Assembly (NCBI GenBank): GCA_963809795.1
Contig: CAWELN010000008.1
Coordinates: 248,001 to 312,000 of the forward strand
Source of the DNA: DASUAS01 sp963809795
GTDB lineage: Bacteria > Actinomycetota > Acidimicrobiia > IMCC26256 > DASPTH01
Direction: 5' to 3'
Length of the DNA: 64,000 nucleotides
The translations under genes were made by a program, and so were the position numbers. Positions 1-7,904 of the stretch are shown in pieces (within the stretch, counting starts at the first letter, position 1; each line of letters starts with the position of its first letter). The notes beneath the pieces were generated by a model, which saw nothing but the letters and a program-made list of their open reading frames with translations, was not told the DNA's origin and searched no databases.

Positions 1-243
1 CTTGCGCTTGATGTTCGCGGCGATCTCGCGGCGGAGGTCACCCTCGACCTTCAGGTTCTGGTCGACGTAGCTGCGGAGCTGCGCCACCTCGTCCTCGGTC
101 AGGTCGCGCACCCGCGTGTTCGGCGAGATCGCCACCGCCTCGCAGATCTCCTTCGAGCGCGTGCGCCCGACTCCGAAGATGTAGGTGAGCGAGATCTCCA
201 ACCGCTTCTCGCGGGGGATGTCGACACCGGAGATTCGAGCCAA
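1..243 (-). CDS. rpsM: 30S ribosomal protein S13 (partial)
   Basis: S13 sits in the head of the 30S subunit and contacts 5S/23S rRNA bridges and P-site tRNA. The reading frame begins with TTG at 243, giving M-ARISGVDIPREKRLEIS, preceded by AGGAG eight bases upstream. It runs off the left window edge after 81 codons, so the C-terminal third, about 40 residues in the family, is missing from view. The frame holds the usual helix-two-turns-helix segment (YIFGVGRTRSKEI). It follows rpmJ in the usual infA-rpmJ-rpsM order. A TTG start is unusual but is supported by the Shine-Dalgarno site and by alignment with the family N-terminus. Confidence 0.93.
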   Translation of the reverse strand, partial: MARISGVDIPREKRLEISLTYIFGVGRTRSKEICEAVAISPNTRVRDLTEDEVAQLRSYVDQNLKVEGDLRREIAANIKRK

Positions 244-264
244 CTCAGTACTCCTGCTTCTCGA

Positions 265-378
265 CTAGCCCTGGCGCTGCTTGTGGCGCGGGTTGACGCA
301 GATGACCCGCACGCTCCCGTGGCGGCGGATCACCTTGCACTTCTCACAGATCTTCTTGACCGACGGACGGACCTTCAT
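265..378 (-). CDS. rpmJ: 50S ribosomal protein L36
   Basis: This is a 37-residue protein of the large subunit that starts MKVRPSVKKICEKCK. The zinc-binding pattern is intact: Cys11 and Cys14 in CEKC, Cys27 in VICVN, and a His near residue 32 (RHK). It is the zinc-binding (C+) form of L36. It lies 12 bases after infA and 21 bases before rpsM, all on the same strand. It was located directly from the reverse complement because it is very short. Confidence 0.95.
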   Translation of the reverse strand: MKVRPSVKKICEKCKVIRRHGSVRVICVNPRHKQRQG

Positions 379-390
379 CGTGGTTCTCTC

Positions 391-615
391 TCACTTGTAG
401 CGGTAGGTGATCCGGCCTCGGCTCAGGTCGTACGGCGTGAGCTCGACCTGGACCCGGTCGCCGGGCAGGATCCGGATGTAGTGCATCCGCATCTTCCCGG
501 AGATGTGCGCGAGCACCTTGTGGCCGTTCTCCAGCTCGACCCGGAACATGGCGTTGGGCAACGGTTCGACGACCGTCCCTTCGACCAGGATCGTGTCGTC
601 CTTGGGCTTGGCCAG
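391..615 (-). CDS. infA: Translation initiation factor IF-1, CTG start
   Basis: IF-1 binds the ribosomal A site during initiation and assists IF-2 and IF-3. The 74-residue product reads (M)AKPKDDTILVEGTVVE and ends GRITYRYK, an OB-fold of normal family length with the conserved NAMFRVELENGH and HYIRILPGD segments. The codon aligned with the family start Met is CTG at 613-615. Upstream in frame there are only non-start codons until a TAG at 688-690, and the first canonical start downstream (TTG) would remove the first beta strand. AGGTGG lies seven bases before the CTG. I conclude that translation starts at CTG, unless the sequence has an error at this base. Confidence 0.88.
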   Translation of the reverse strand: MAKPKDDTILVEGTVVEPLPNAMFRVELENGHKVLAHISGKMRMHYIRILPGDRVQVELTPYDLSRGRITYRYK

Positions 616-752
616 GACTCTCCCACCTACTTCGTGTCGGGCGCGCGGAAAAGGCGCGCAAAAGCTTCTAGGAGCCGACCGACCATGCTATATGGTCGGA
701 CCCCTGTCGAGCAATCGGACATTTCGCCCACGGCGTCGAACCGCTCGGTGCG

Positions 753-1505
753 CTACCCCGGGAGGGTGAGGACTTCGGGACCGTGGTCGGTGACCGCGAT
801 GGTGTGCTCGAAGTGGGCGGAGCGCCGGCCATCGGCGGTGACGACGGTCCAACCGTCGTCGAGGAGCCGGGTCGCGGCCGTGCCCGCGTTCACCATCGGC
901 TCGATGGCGAGCACGTGGCCCTCCTTGAGCTTCAGGCCCCGCCCCGCCGGCCCGTAGTTGGGCACCTGCGGGTCCTCGTGCATGGCGGTGCCGATGCCGT
1001 GCCCGACGTACTCGCGCACGACCGTGAAGCCGGCCTGCTCGGCGATGCCCTCGACCGCGGCGCCGACGTCGCCCAGCCGGTGCCCCTCCACCACCTGGTC
1101 GATGGCCGCCTCGAGCGACCGCCGGGTGACCTCGATGAGGCGCTGGGACTCGTCGTCGATCTCATCGACCGGCACCGTCACCGCGGCGTCGGCGTGCCAG
1201 CCCTCGATGATCGCCCCGCAGTCGATCGACAGGATGTCGCCCGCTTCGAGCACGACGTCGGCGCTCGGGATCCCGTGCACGATCACGTCGTTGGGCGAGG
1301 TGCACACCACCGCGGGGAAGCCGTTGTACCCGAGGAAGTTGGAGCGGGCGCCGCGTCGCTGGAGGACCTCCCGGGCGGCGGCGTCGACGTCGAGCGTGGT
1401 GGCGCCCGGCTTCGCCGCCCGGGTGCAGACCTCGTGCATCTCGGCGACCACCCGACCGGCACGCCGCATGAGCGCGATCTGCTCCCGGTTCTTGCGGGTG
1501 ATCAC
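753..1505 (-). CDS. map: Methionine aminopeptidase type I
   Basis: This enzyme removes the initiator Met from nascent proteins. The 250-residue frame has the pita-bread fold signatures. The metal ligands are Asp95 (SIDCG), Asp106 (HAD), His169 (GHGIG), Glu202 (AIEPM) and Glu233 (HFEH), and His77 is the substrate-side His. There is no N-terminal zinc-finger extension. The start is GTG at 1505, because it forms a four-base GTGA overlap with the adk stop. The frame stays open farther upstream only by running through adk. It is co-transcribed with secY and adk, a standard spc-operon arrangement. Confidence 0.95.
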   Translation of the reverse strand: MITRKNREQIALMRRAGRVVAEMHEVCTRAAKPGATTLDVDAAAREVLQRRGARSNFLGYNGFPAVVCTSPNDVIVHGIPSADVVLEAGDILSIDCGAIIEGWHADAAVTVPVDEIDDESQRLIEVTRRSLEAAIDQVVEGHRLGDVGAAVEGIAEQAGFTVVREYVGHGIGTAMHEDPQVPNYGPAGRGLKLKEGHVLAIEPMVNAGTAATRLLDDGWTVVTADGRRSAHFEHTIAVTDHGPEVLTLPG

Positions 1506-2176
1506 CGTCGTGAGGGATCGAAGCGCCCGTCGATCTCCTTGACCAGGCGCTCCTGGACCTCGTCGCCGCCGCCGACGCCGTCGACCACGACCAGCTTGCC
1601 GAGGTTGGCGTAGAAGTCGATGATCGGCACGGTCTGGCGGTCGTACACCTCGAGCCGCGTCGCCACGGCCTCCTCGGTGTCGTCGTCGCGCTGCACCACC
1701 TGCCCGCCGCACACGTCGCACGTCCAGTCGACGCCGGGGCGGTGGTTCACGTGGTAGGTGGCACTGCAGCCGACGCAGATCCGCCGGCCGGCGATGCGGT
1801 CGAGGATCGTCTCGGTGGGCACCTCGATGTCGAGCACGAGGTCGAGGGGGTGGTCGTGCAGCACCCGCTCGAGCTCCTCCGCCTGTACCAGGGTGCGCGG
1901 GAAGCCGTCGAGGATGAAGCCGTCCTCCAGCGGACCGCCGGCGGCGAAGTGCTCGTCGACCACGCGGATGACGATCTCGTCGGGCACCAGCTCGCCGGTG
2001 TCCATGAAGTGCTTCACCTCGAGCCCCGTCGGCGTGCCCTGCGCCACCGCGGACCGGAAGACATCGCCGGTGGACAGGTGCTCGACGCCGTAGTGCGCGG
2101 AGAGGAGCGCAGCCTGCGTCCCCTTGCCCGCGCCCGGCTTGCCGAGCAACACGAGGCGTACGCCGGAGACAGCCAT
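1502..2176 (-). CDS. adk: Adenylate kinase (zinc-type lid)
   Basis: Adenylate kinase interconverts ATP + AMP and 2 ADP. The 224-residue protein starts MAVSGVRLVLLGKPGAGKGT, with the P-loop at about residues 12-20. It is the long form: its LID domain carries two Cys-x2-Cys pairs (ICVGC and CDVC), expected to bind structural zinc. The AMP-binding motif GFPRT is present. The ATG at 2176 lies two bases after the secY stop, and the stop overlaps map by four bases, so secY, adk and map are coupled. The length is typical of long-type bacterial Adk. Confidence 0.96.
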   Translation of the reverse strand: MAVSGVRLVLLGKPGAGKGTQAALLSAHYGVEHLSTGDVFRSAVAQGTPTGLEVKHFMDTGELVPDEIVIRVVDEHFAAGGPLEDGFILDGFPRTLVQAEELERVLHDHPLDLVLDIEVPTETILDRIAGRRICVGCSATYHVNHRPGVDWTCDVCGGQVVQRDDDTEEAVATRLEVYDRQTVPIIDFYANLGKLVVVDGVGGGDEVQERLVKEIDGRFDPSRR

Positions 2177-2178
2177 GG

Positions 2179-3486
2179 TCAGGTGAGGAAGCCCTCGTAG
2201 TTGCGCATCATCAGCTGGCTGTCGATCTGCTTCATCGTCTCGAGCGCGACGCCCACCGTGATGAGGAGCGCGGTGCCGCCGAACGGGAACTGACTGATGT
2301 CCCAGAGCGCGAACACCAGCAACGGTACGACCGCGATCGTGGCGAGGAACAGCGAGCCGGGCAGCGTGATGCGGTTGAGCACCTTGGCCAGATAGCGCTC
2401 GGTGGGTGGCCCGGGTCTGATGCCCGGGATGAACCCGCCCTGCTTGCGGATGATGTCGGCCTGTTGGGCGGGGTTGAACGCGATCGCCGTGTAGAAGTAG
2501 GCGAAGAAGATGATCAGCACCGTGTAGAAGGTGATGTACCACCAACCCTGGTGGCTCACCAGGTTGTCGTTGATCCACTGCTGGAAGCCGGTGAAGTTGT
2601 CACCGAGCGCCGACGCGATCAGCGCGGGGAACGACAGGATCGAGCTGGCGAAGATCACCGGGATCACACCCGACTGGTTGACCTTCAGCGGGATGTAGGT
2701 GCTCTGGCCGCCGTACATCCGGCGGCCGACGACCCGTTTTGCGAATTGGACAGGGATCCGCCGCTGTCCCGACTCGACGAACACGATGCCGACGATCATG
2801 GCCACGCCGATGGCGATGATGGTGACGAACTGGATCTTGCTGCCCTGGCTCCAGATCGCGGCGCCCTGCGCCGGGAGGCGCGACACCACCGACGCGAAGA
2901 TCAGGATCGACATGCCGTTGCCGATGCCGCGCTGGGTGATGAGCTCGGCGAGCCACATCACCATGGCCGTGCCGGCGGTCCAGGTGAGCACGATGAGCGC
3001 GGCGCGCCCGGCGTCGAAGTGCGGGATCAGGTCCTGGCCCTGGAAGCCGGAGAAGCCGAGCAGACCGCTCTTGCCCTGGTGCAGCGCGAACACGAACCCG
3101 GTCGACTGCACGAGCGCGAGGCCGATGGTGACGTAGCGGGTCCACTGCGTGATCTTCTTCTGACCGACCTGCCCCTCGTTCTGCCACTGCTCGAGCTTGG
3201 GGATCACGACCCCGAGCAGCTGCATGATGATCGACGCCGTGATGTACGGCATGATCCCGAGGAAGAAGATGGCGACGTTGGTGATGGCACCGCCGGAGAA
3301 CAGGTCGAGGAAGCCGACCACGCCGCTGTTGTTGGCCTGGTCCTGCAGTTGCTTGATCGCGTTGAAGTCGACGTAGGGCACCGGCAGGTGGGCGCCCACG
3401 CGGTACACCGCGATGATGAAGATCGTGAAGAGGATCTTGTTCCGCAGGTCGGGCACCCGGAACATGTTCCGCAGGCGGGACAGCAT
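2179..3486 (-). CDS. secY: Sec translocon channel subunit SecY
   Basis: SecY is the channel of the SecYEG translocase in the cytoplasmic membrane. The 435-residue protein starts MLSRLRNMFRVPDLRNKI and shows ten hydrophobic segments. Family landmarks are present, including the plug-region sequence after TM1, the TM2 segment SGGAITNVAIFFLGIMPYI, and the cytoplasmic loop GIRPGPPTERYL between TM8 and TM9 that contacts SecA and the ribosome. Length is normal. SecE is encoded about 31 kb away next to nusG. The gene lies 72 bases downstream of rplO in the spc operon. Confidence 0.97.
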   Translation of the reverse strand: MLSRLRNMFRVPDLRNKILFTIFIIAVYRVGAHLPVPYVDFNAIKQLQDQANNSGVVGFLDLFSGGAITNVAIFFLGIMPYITASIIMQLLGVVIPKLEQWQNEGQVGQKKITQWTRYVTIGLALVQSTGFVFALHQGKSGLLGFSGFQGQDLIPHFDAGRAALIVLTWTAGTAMVMWLAELITQRGIGNGMSILIFASVVSRLPAQGAAIWSQGSKIQFVTIIAIGVAMIVGIVFVESGQRRIPVQFAKRVVGRRMYGGQSTYIPLKVNQSGVIPVIFASSILSFPALIASALGDNFTGFQQWINDNLVSHQGWWYITFYTVLIIFFAYFYTAIAFNPAQQADIIRKQGGFIPGIRPGPPTERYLAKVLNRITLPGSLFLATIAVVPLLVFALWDISQFPFGGTALLITVGVALETMKQIDSQLMMRNYEGFLT

Positions 3487-3558
3487 TGGGAGCTCGACCT
3501 CCTCTCTCGGTGATGCGGCGGTGGGGAGCGGCAGCGCTCGGGGCGGGAGGCTGCGAGC

Positions 3559-4050
3559 TTATCGGTTGGTCAGGGCGTTTCCGCGAGCCGGCGGACGGCC
3601 CTCACCCCAGGGTGCCGGGATGATCTCGACCCGCCCACCGGCGGCCTCGATGGCCGACACCGCGCCCTGCGAGAAGGCGTGGGCCCGCACGGTGAGCGCC
3701 TTCGACACCTCGCCCCGGCCGAGGATCTTCACCAGCCCCCGCTTGGCCACCAGGCCGTGCGAGCGGAGCACGCCGGGGTCGACCACGTCGCCGGCGTCGA
3801 GCCCTTCGAGGGTGTCGAGGTTCACCACGACGTACTCGACCCGGAACGGGTTCTTGAAGCCCTTCGCCTTCGGGGTGCGGCGGTGCAGCGGCGTCTGGCC
3901 ACCCTCGAACCGGGGGGCGATGTTGTTGCGTGCGCCCTGGCCCTTGCTGCCCCGGCCGGCGGTCTTGCCGCCCTTGCCCCCGATGCCCCGCCCGACGCGG
4001 CGGCGCGGCGTCTTGGACCCGGGGGGTGGTTGCAGATCGTGGACCTTCAT
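3559..4050 (-). CDS. rplO: 50S ribosomal protein L15
   Basis: L15 is a late-assembly large-subunit protein. The 163-residue sequence has the basic Gly-rich N-terminal extension (RRVGRGIGGKGGKTAGRG) that penetrates the 23S rRNA core, followed by a globular C-terminal domain. It ends with a slightly longer tail than average. Its ATG shares one base with the rpmD stop (TGATG), implying coupled translation, and secY follows. Confidence 0.96.
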   Translation of the reverse strand: MKVHDLQPPPGSKTPRRRVGRGIGGKGGKTAGRGSKGQGARNNIAPRFEGGQTPLHRRTPKAKGFKNPFRVEYVVVNLDTLEGLDAGDVVDPGVLRSHGLVAKRGLVKILGRGEVSKALTVRAHAFSQGAVSAIEAAGGRVEIIPAPWGEGRPPARGNALTNR

Positions 4051-4232
4051 CAGTTGACCTCTTCGACGTCGACGAGGTGCGGGACCCGGGCGACCATGCC
4101 GCGGATCTCGGGCCGGTCGGGCAGCTCGACGGTGTGGTTGATGCGACGGAGCCCGAGCGCGCGCATCGTGCCGCGCTGCTTCGGCTTCGTGCCGATCGTG
4201 GACTTGACCTGGGTGACGCGCAGCGTTGCCAT
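4050..4232 (-). CDS. rpmD: 50S ribosomal protein L30
   Basis: The 60-residue bacterial L30 starts MATLRVTQVKSTIGTKPKQR. The pattern TVELPDRPEIRGMVARVPHLV is typical of the family. The frame is open for 14 more codons upstream, but the ATG at 4232 matches the family N-terminus and bacterial length. It lies between rpsE and rplO, as in nearly all spc operons. Confidence 0.95.
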   Translation of the reverse strand: MATLRVTQVKSTIGTKPKQRGTMRALGLRRINHTVELPDRPEIRGMVARVPHLVDVEEVN

Positions 4233-4239
4233 CAGAACT

Positions 4240-4290
4240 GATCTCTCCGCTCCGCAGTCCCGCTCTCCGAGCACTGCTCCGCTTCGTTCA
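4240..4290 (-). repeat. Dispersed intergenic repeat, family B copy 1
   Basis: The rpmD-rpsE gap contains CCGCTCTCCGAGCACTGCTC followed by CGCTTCGTTC. Closely related sequence occurs at 8497-8545, 22314-22362 and, in tandem, at 33175-33349. The core GCTC-TCC-GAGC can form a small hairpin. The boundaries are approximate. Confidence 0.5.
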
Positions 4291-4292
4291 TG

Positions 4293-4841
4293 TCACACGA
4301 CCTCGGTGACTTCGGGCTTCTTCATGTTGCGCTCCCGATAGGCGCGCAACATGCCCGCGGTCGACACCTCTTCGGGCGACTTGCCGCGCAGCCGGGCCAC
4401 CTCTTCGGGCCGGCGCAGCTCGCGCAACCCGTTGATCGTGGCGCGGGAGACGTTGATCGCGTTCGACGAGCCGAGCGACTTGGCGAGCACGTCGTGGACA
4501 CCGGCCGCCTCGAGGATCGCCCGGGCGGCACCGCCGGCGATGACCCCGGTACCGGGGGCCGCCGGCTTCAGCAGCACGCGGGCGGCGTCGTGCTCACCGA
4601 TGATGGTGTGCGTGATCGTGTCGCCGGCCAGCGGCACGTTGAACAGGCGCTTGCGCGCCTCCTCCATGCCCTTCTGGATCGCCGCCGGCACCTCCTTCGC
4701 CTTGCCGTACCCGAGGCCCACGTTGCCCGCGCCGTCACCCACCACCACGAGCGCGGTGAAGGAGAACCGCCGGCCACCCTTGACGACCTTGGCGACCCGG
4801 TTGATGGCGATGACTCGCTCTTCGTACTGGCCTTCGGCCAT
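4293..4841 (-). CDS. rpsE: 30S ribosomal protein S5
   Basis: S5 contributes to decoding accuracy and to the mRNA entry helicase. The 182-residue protein has the double-stranded-RNA-binding N-terminal domain (EERVIAINRVAKVVKGGRRF) and the conserved VGDGAGNVGLGYGKAKEVP segment, then the C-terminal GTGVIAGGAAR and SSNAINVSRAT motifs. Residues in the usual spectinomycin-resistance loop (VVKGGRRFSF) look wild type. Its neighbours rplR and rpmD are in the standard order. Confidence 0.97.
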   Translation of the reverse strand: MAEGQYEERVIAINRVAKVVKGGRRFSFTALVVVGDGAGNVGLGYGKAKEVPAAIQKGMEEARKRLFNVPLAGDTITHTIIGEHDAARVLLKPAAPGTGVIAGGAARAILEAAGVHDVLAKSLGSSNAINVSRATINGLRELRRPEEVARLRGKSPEEVSTAGMLRAYRERNMKKPEVTEVV

Positions 4842-4858
4842 GGTGATCCCTCTTCCTG

Positions 4859-5209
4859 CTAGAGCGTGAGCCCGGCTTCGCGGGCGCCGTCGGCGATCCC
4901 CGCCACCCGGCCGTGGTAGCGGTTGCCGCCCCGGTCGAACACGACGGTCGCGACGCCGGCGCTCTTGGCGCGCTCGCCCACGAGCTTGCCGACCTGCTTC
5001 GCCGCGGCGACGGTGCCCGAGGCGCCGTCGAACGACTTCTCGACGGTCGACGCCGCGGCGAGTGTGGTGCCGCTCACGTCGTCGATCACCTGCGCGTAGA
5101 TGTGCTTGTTGGAGCGGAACACCGCGAGGCGCGGGCGCGCCGCGGTACCCCGGACCTTCTTGCGGACCCGCCGGTGGCGGCGGTCCCGAGCGACCTGACG
5201 GTTCTGCAT
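4859..5209 (-). CDS. rplR: 50S ribosomal protein L18
   Basis: L18 binds 5S rRNA with L5 and L25 in the central protuberance. The 116-residue sequence begins with a basic RNA-binding tail (RDRRHRRVRKKVRGT) and contains the family blocks RPRLAVFRSNKHIYAQVIDD, FDRGGNRYHGRV and GAREAGL. Length is normal. It lies 21 bases after rplF and 17 bases before rpsE. Confidence 0.97.
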   Translation of the reverse strand: MQNRQVARDRRHRRVRKKVRGTAARPRLAVFRSNKHIYAQVIDDVSGTTLAAASTVEKSFDGASGTVAAAKQVGKLVGERAKSAGVATVVFDRGGNRYHGRVAGIADGAREAGLTL

Positions 5210-5230
5210 GTTGGCCTTCGTTCCTCGTCG

Positions 5231-5770
5231 CTACTTGGCCGACTTGCCGGCCTTGCGCAGCACGCGCTCGTCGACGTAGCGGATGCCCTTGCCCTTGTAG
5301 GGCTCGGGCTTGCGGATCTTGCGGATGTCGGCGGCCACCTGGCCGACGAGCTGCTTGTCGTACCCGCGCACGGTGATGCGGGTCGGGACGGGGACCTCGA
5401 ACTCCACGCCCTCGGGCGCGTCGACCGCGACGGGGTGCGAGAAGCCGAGCTGCAGGTCGAGCCGGCGGGGACCGGCGGCGGCGGCGCGGTAGCCGACGCC
5501 GACGATCTCGAGCTCACGGCTGAAGCCCTCGGACACGCCGGTCACCATGTTGGCGATCAGCGAGCGGGTGAGACCGTGCAGCGCCCGGTTCTCACGCTCG
5601 TCGTCGGGTCGCGTGACGATCAGCTCGTCACCCTCGCGCGTGACCGTGATCGACTCCGGCACGTCGTGCTCGAGGGTCCCCTTCGGGCCCTGGACGGTGA
5701 CGTGACCGCCGTCGAGCGTGATCTCGACACCGCTCGGGATGGTGATGGGCTTCTGGCCGATACGAGACAT
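5231..5770 (-). CDS. rplF: 50S ribosomal protein L6
   Basis: L6 sits near the sarcin-ricin loop and the factor-binding site. The 179-residue protein has two repeated alpha/beta domains, starts MSRIGQKPITIPSGVEI, and has the C-terminal signature PEPYKGKGIRYVDE that binds 23S rRNA. It ends with a basic VLRKAGKSAK tail. Standard position between rpsH and rplR. Confidence 0.97.
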   Translation of the reverse strand: MSRIGQKPITIPSGVEITLDGGHVTVQGPKGTLEHDVPESITVTREGDELIVTRPDDERENRALHGLTRSLIANMVTGVSEGFSRELEIVGVGYRAAAAGPRRLDLQLGFSHPVAVDAPEGVEFEVPVPTRITVRGYDKQLVGQVAADIRKIRKPEPYKGKGIRYVDERVLRKAGKSAK

Positions 5771-5783
5771 GGGAGAGACTCCG

Positions 5784-6185
5784 TTACCAGACCTGGCACA
5801 GGACTTCGCCGCCCACGCGGCGCTGACGCGCCTCGCGGTCGGTCATGAGCCCCTGGTTGGTCGAGAGGATCGCGATGCCCATCCCGCCGAGCACGCGGGG
5901 CACGTCGCTCGAGCCCGAGTACACCCGGAGGCCGGGCTTCGAGACGCGCCGCAGCCCGGAGATGGTGCGCTTGCGGTCGGGCGTGTACTTCAGCTCGATC
6001 TTGAGCTGCTGCCCCGGCTTGGCCGCGTCCTTCGACACGTCCCAGCCGGCGATGTAGCCCTCACGCTCGAGGATGCGCGCCAGCGCCTCCTTGAGCTTCG
6101 ACGACGGCATCAGCACCTCGTCGTGGAACGCGGTGTTCGCGTTCCGCAGACGGGTGAGCATGTCGGCGATCGGGTCGGTCATCAT
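5784..6185 (-). CDS. rpsH: 30S ribosomal protein S8
   Basis: S8 binds helix 21 of 16S rRNA and in other bacteria represses the spc operon by binding its mRNA. The 133-residue sequence has TDPIADMLTRLRNA at the N-terminus and the C-terminal block GGMGIAILSTNQGLMTDREA. Two consecutive ATG codons (6185 and 6182) are both possible starts, and I use the outer one. It lies 16 bases downstream of rpsZ. Confidence 0.96.
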   Translation of the reverse strand: MMTDPIADMLTRLRNANTAFHDEVLMPSSKLKEALARILEREGYIAGWDVSKDAAKPGQQLKIELKYTPDRKRTISGLRRVSKPGLRVYSGSSDVPRVLGGMGIAILSTNQGLMTDREARQRRVGGEVLCQVW

Positions 6186-6201
6186 GAGCGCACCAACCTC
6201 C

Positions 6202-6387
6202 TCACCACGACGCCTTGGTCACGCCCGGCACCTCGCCGGCGTGGACCATGGTGCGGAGGCAGATCCGGCAGAGACCGAAGCGCTTGTACACGGAGCGCGC
6301 GCGGCCGCAGCGGCGGCACCGCGTGTACCCGCGCACCTTGAACTTCGGCGTGCGCTGCTGCTTCTGGACGAGAGCCTTCTTGGCCAT
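6202..6387 (-). CDS. rpsZ: 30S ribosomal protein S14 type Z
   Basis: This is the short zinc-binding form of S14, 61 residues, starting MAKKALVQKQQRTPKF. The zinc ligands Cys24, Cys27, Cys40 and Cys43 (CRRC and CRIC) are intact. The frame is open upstream, but the ATG at 6387 matches the family start. The zinc form at the spc-operon position is usual for actinobacteria. A zinc-independent paralogue, if there is one, would be elsewhere. Confidence 0.96.
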   Translation of the reverse strand: MAKKALVQKQQRTPKFKVRGYTRCRRCGRARSVYKRFGLCRICLRTMVHAGEVPGVTKASW

Positions 6388-6428
6388 CTCTATTGCTCCG
6401 CTTCCACTGTCGATGGCTTCCGCTCGCT

Positions 6429-6452
6429 GCGGCTCGGGACTACCCGAGCCGC
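6429..6452. repeat. Palindromic repeat, family A (rpsZ-rplE gap)
   Basis: A perfect 10-bp stem, GCGGCTCGGG with CCCGAGCCGC, closes a four-base ACTA loop. It is flanked by CGCTCGCT on one side and CGGTCGCTCGC on the other, as in other family A copies. It could form a hairpin in the spc transcript. Confidence 0.7.
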
Positions 6453-6514
6453 TCACGGTCGCTCGCATGTTGCTTCCGTTCGCTCTCGCCCGTCTCGGAT
6501 TGGTGCCGTTCATG

Positions 6515-7090
6515 TCAGCTCTGCTCGTCGCGGCGGAACGGGAAACCGAGGGCGCGCAACAGGGCGCGACCCTGGTCGTCGGTGGTGCCCGTGGTGACGA
6601 TGGTGATGTCCATCCCGCGGACGGTGTCGATCTTGTCGTAGTCGATCTCCGGGAAGATCAACTGCTCGGTGACGCCGAAGGTGTAGTTCCCCCGGCCGTC
6701 GAACGAGTTCGGGTTGAGCCCGCGGAAGTCACGGATGCGCGGAATCGCGACGCTCACCAACCGGTCGTAGAACTCCCACATGCGGTCGCCTCGCAGGGTG
6801 ACCTTGGCGCCGATGGCGTTGCCCTCGCGGAGCTTGAAGCCGGCGATCGACTTCTTGGCCCGGGTCACGAGCGCCTTCTGGCCGCTGATCAACGTGAGGT
6901 CGGCGACGGCGCCGTCGAGCAGCGACTGCTGCTGCGTGGCGCGACCGACACCGCAGTTGAGCACGATCTTCTCCATGCGCGGCACCTGCATCACGTTGCC
7001 GAGCTCGAGCTCGTCCTTGAGCGCGGGCATCAGCTCGGTGAGGTACCGCTCCTTGAGGCGGGGCCGCTCGGCCGCGGTCTGCGGGCTCAC
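6515..7090 (-). CDS. rplE: 50S ribosomal protein L5
   Basis: L5 binds 5S rRNA and contacts P-site tRNA. From the GTG at 7090 the product is 191 residues, starting MSPQTAAERPRLKERYLTEL. This start makes a four-base GTGA overlap with the rplX stop. An ATG eight codons upstream (7114) would overlap rplX by 28 bases and is less likely. Conserved blocks KIVLNCGVG, KSIAGFKLREG and DFRGLNPNSFDGRGNY are present. Confidence 0.95.
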   Translation of the reverse strand: MSPQTAAERPRLKERYLTELMPALKDELELGNVMQVPRMEKIVLNCGVGRATQQQSLLDGAVADLTLISGQKALVTRAKKSIAGFKLREGNAIGAKVTLRGDRMWEFYDRLVSVAIPRIRDFRGLNPNSFDGRGNYTFGVTEQLIFPEIDYDKIDTVRGMDITIVTTGTTDDQGRALLRALGFPFRRDEQS

Positions 7091-7425
7091 AGGTCGGCTC
7101 CGCACTTGCGGCACACCCGGTGCTTCTCGCCGTTGGGATCGATGCGGTAGCCGACCTTCACCGGACCGTCCTTGCCGCAGACCAGCATCAGGTTCGAGAC
7201 GTGGATGGGCATCGCCTTGTCCTGGATGCCGCCCTGCATGGTGGCCTTGGTCGGCTTCTGGTGCTTCTTGCTGACGTTGATGCCCTCGGAGCTCTCGACC
7301 ACGACCTTGTTGCGCTCCGGGTAGACGCGCGCGATCTCGCCGCGCTTGCCGATGTCCTTGCCCTGGATGACCTGGACGTGGTCGCCCTTCTTCAACTTCA
7401 TCTTCATCTTCGGCTTCGCACTCAT
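7087..7425 (-). CDS. rplX: 50S ribosomal protein L24
   Basis: L24 is an assembly initiator of the large subunit near the exit tunnel. The 112-residue protein has a KOW motif (KGDHVQVIQGKDIGKRGEI) near residues 13-31. It also has the actinobacterial-style C-terminal part with CGKDGPVKVGYR and a CRKC pair, so four cysteines in total may form a small zinc site. Several ATG codons lie near the start (M1, M7, M9), and I use the outermost. The stop overlaps rplE. Confidence 0.94.
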   Translation of the reverse strand: MSAKPKMKMKLKKGDHVQVIQGKDIGKRGEIARVYPERNKVVVESSEGINVSKKHQKPTKATMQGGIQDKAMPIHVSNLMLVCGKDGPVKVGYRIDPNGEKHRVCRKCGADL

Positions 7426-7476
7426 GATTCTCCGCTCTCGGCGCTTCGCGCCGGGCCGCTTGGGCCCCGCTTCGTT

Positions 7477-7499
7477 GCGAGCCGGGATACCCGGCTCGC
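7477..7499. repeat. Palindromic repeat, family A (rplX-rplN gap)
   Basis: Perfect 10-bp stem GCGAGCCGGG / CCCGGCTCGC around an ATA loop, followed by GGCCACTCCGCTC. It is nearly identical to the copies at 7905 and 52946. A second small hairpin, GGCGC-TTC-GCGCC, lies about 30 bases away (near 7440) in the same gap. Confidence 0.8.
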
Positions 7500-7516
7500 G
7501 GCCACTCCGCTCACGC

Positions 7517-7885
7517 TCACAACACCTCCGGTGCGAGCGACACGATGCGCATGAACCGGCGGTCGCGCAGCTCCCGGCCCACCGGGCCGAAGATGCGCGT
7601 GCCGCGGGGCTGCATCTGCTCGTTGATCAGCACCGCTGCGTTCTCGTCGAAACGGATGTAGCTCCCGTCCGGACGGCGGCGCTCCTTCTTCGTCCTGACG
7701 ACGACGCACTTCACGACGTCGCCCTTCTTGACCGCTGCACCCGGGACCGCATCCTTGACCGTGGCGACGAAGATGTCGCCGATGCCTGCATAGCGCCGGC
7801 GGGTACCGCCGAGCACCTTGATGCAGAGCACCTCGCGGGCGCCCGAGTTGTCGGCCACCTTGAGCCGACTCTCCTGTTGGATCAT
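7517..7885 (-). CDS. rplN: 50S ribosomal protein L14
   Basis: L14 lies at the subunit interface and is the docking site for the silencing factor RsfS. The 122-residue product starts MIQQESRLKVADNSGAREVL and has the family signature blocks GDIFVATVKDAVP and KKGDVVKCVVVRTKK. The frame is open upstream through a hairpin repeat, but the ATG at 7885 matches the invariant family start and length. Confidence 0.97.
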   Translation of the reverse strand: MIQQESRLKVADNSGAREVLCIKVLGGTRRRYAGIGDIFVATVKDAVPGAAVKKGDVVKCVVVRTKKERRRPDGSYIRFDENAAVLINEQMQPRGTRIFGPVGRELRDRRFMRIVSLAPEVL

Positions 7886-7904
7886 GCTGACTCGCTCGCT
7901 CTCT

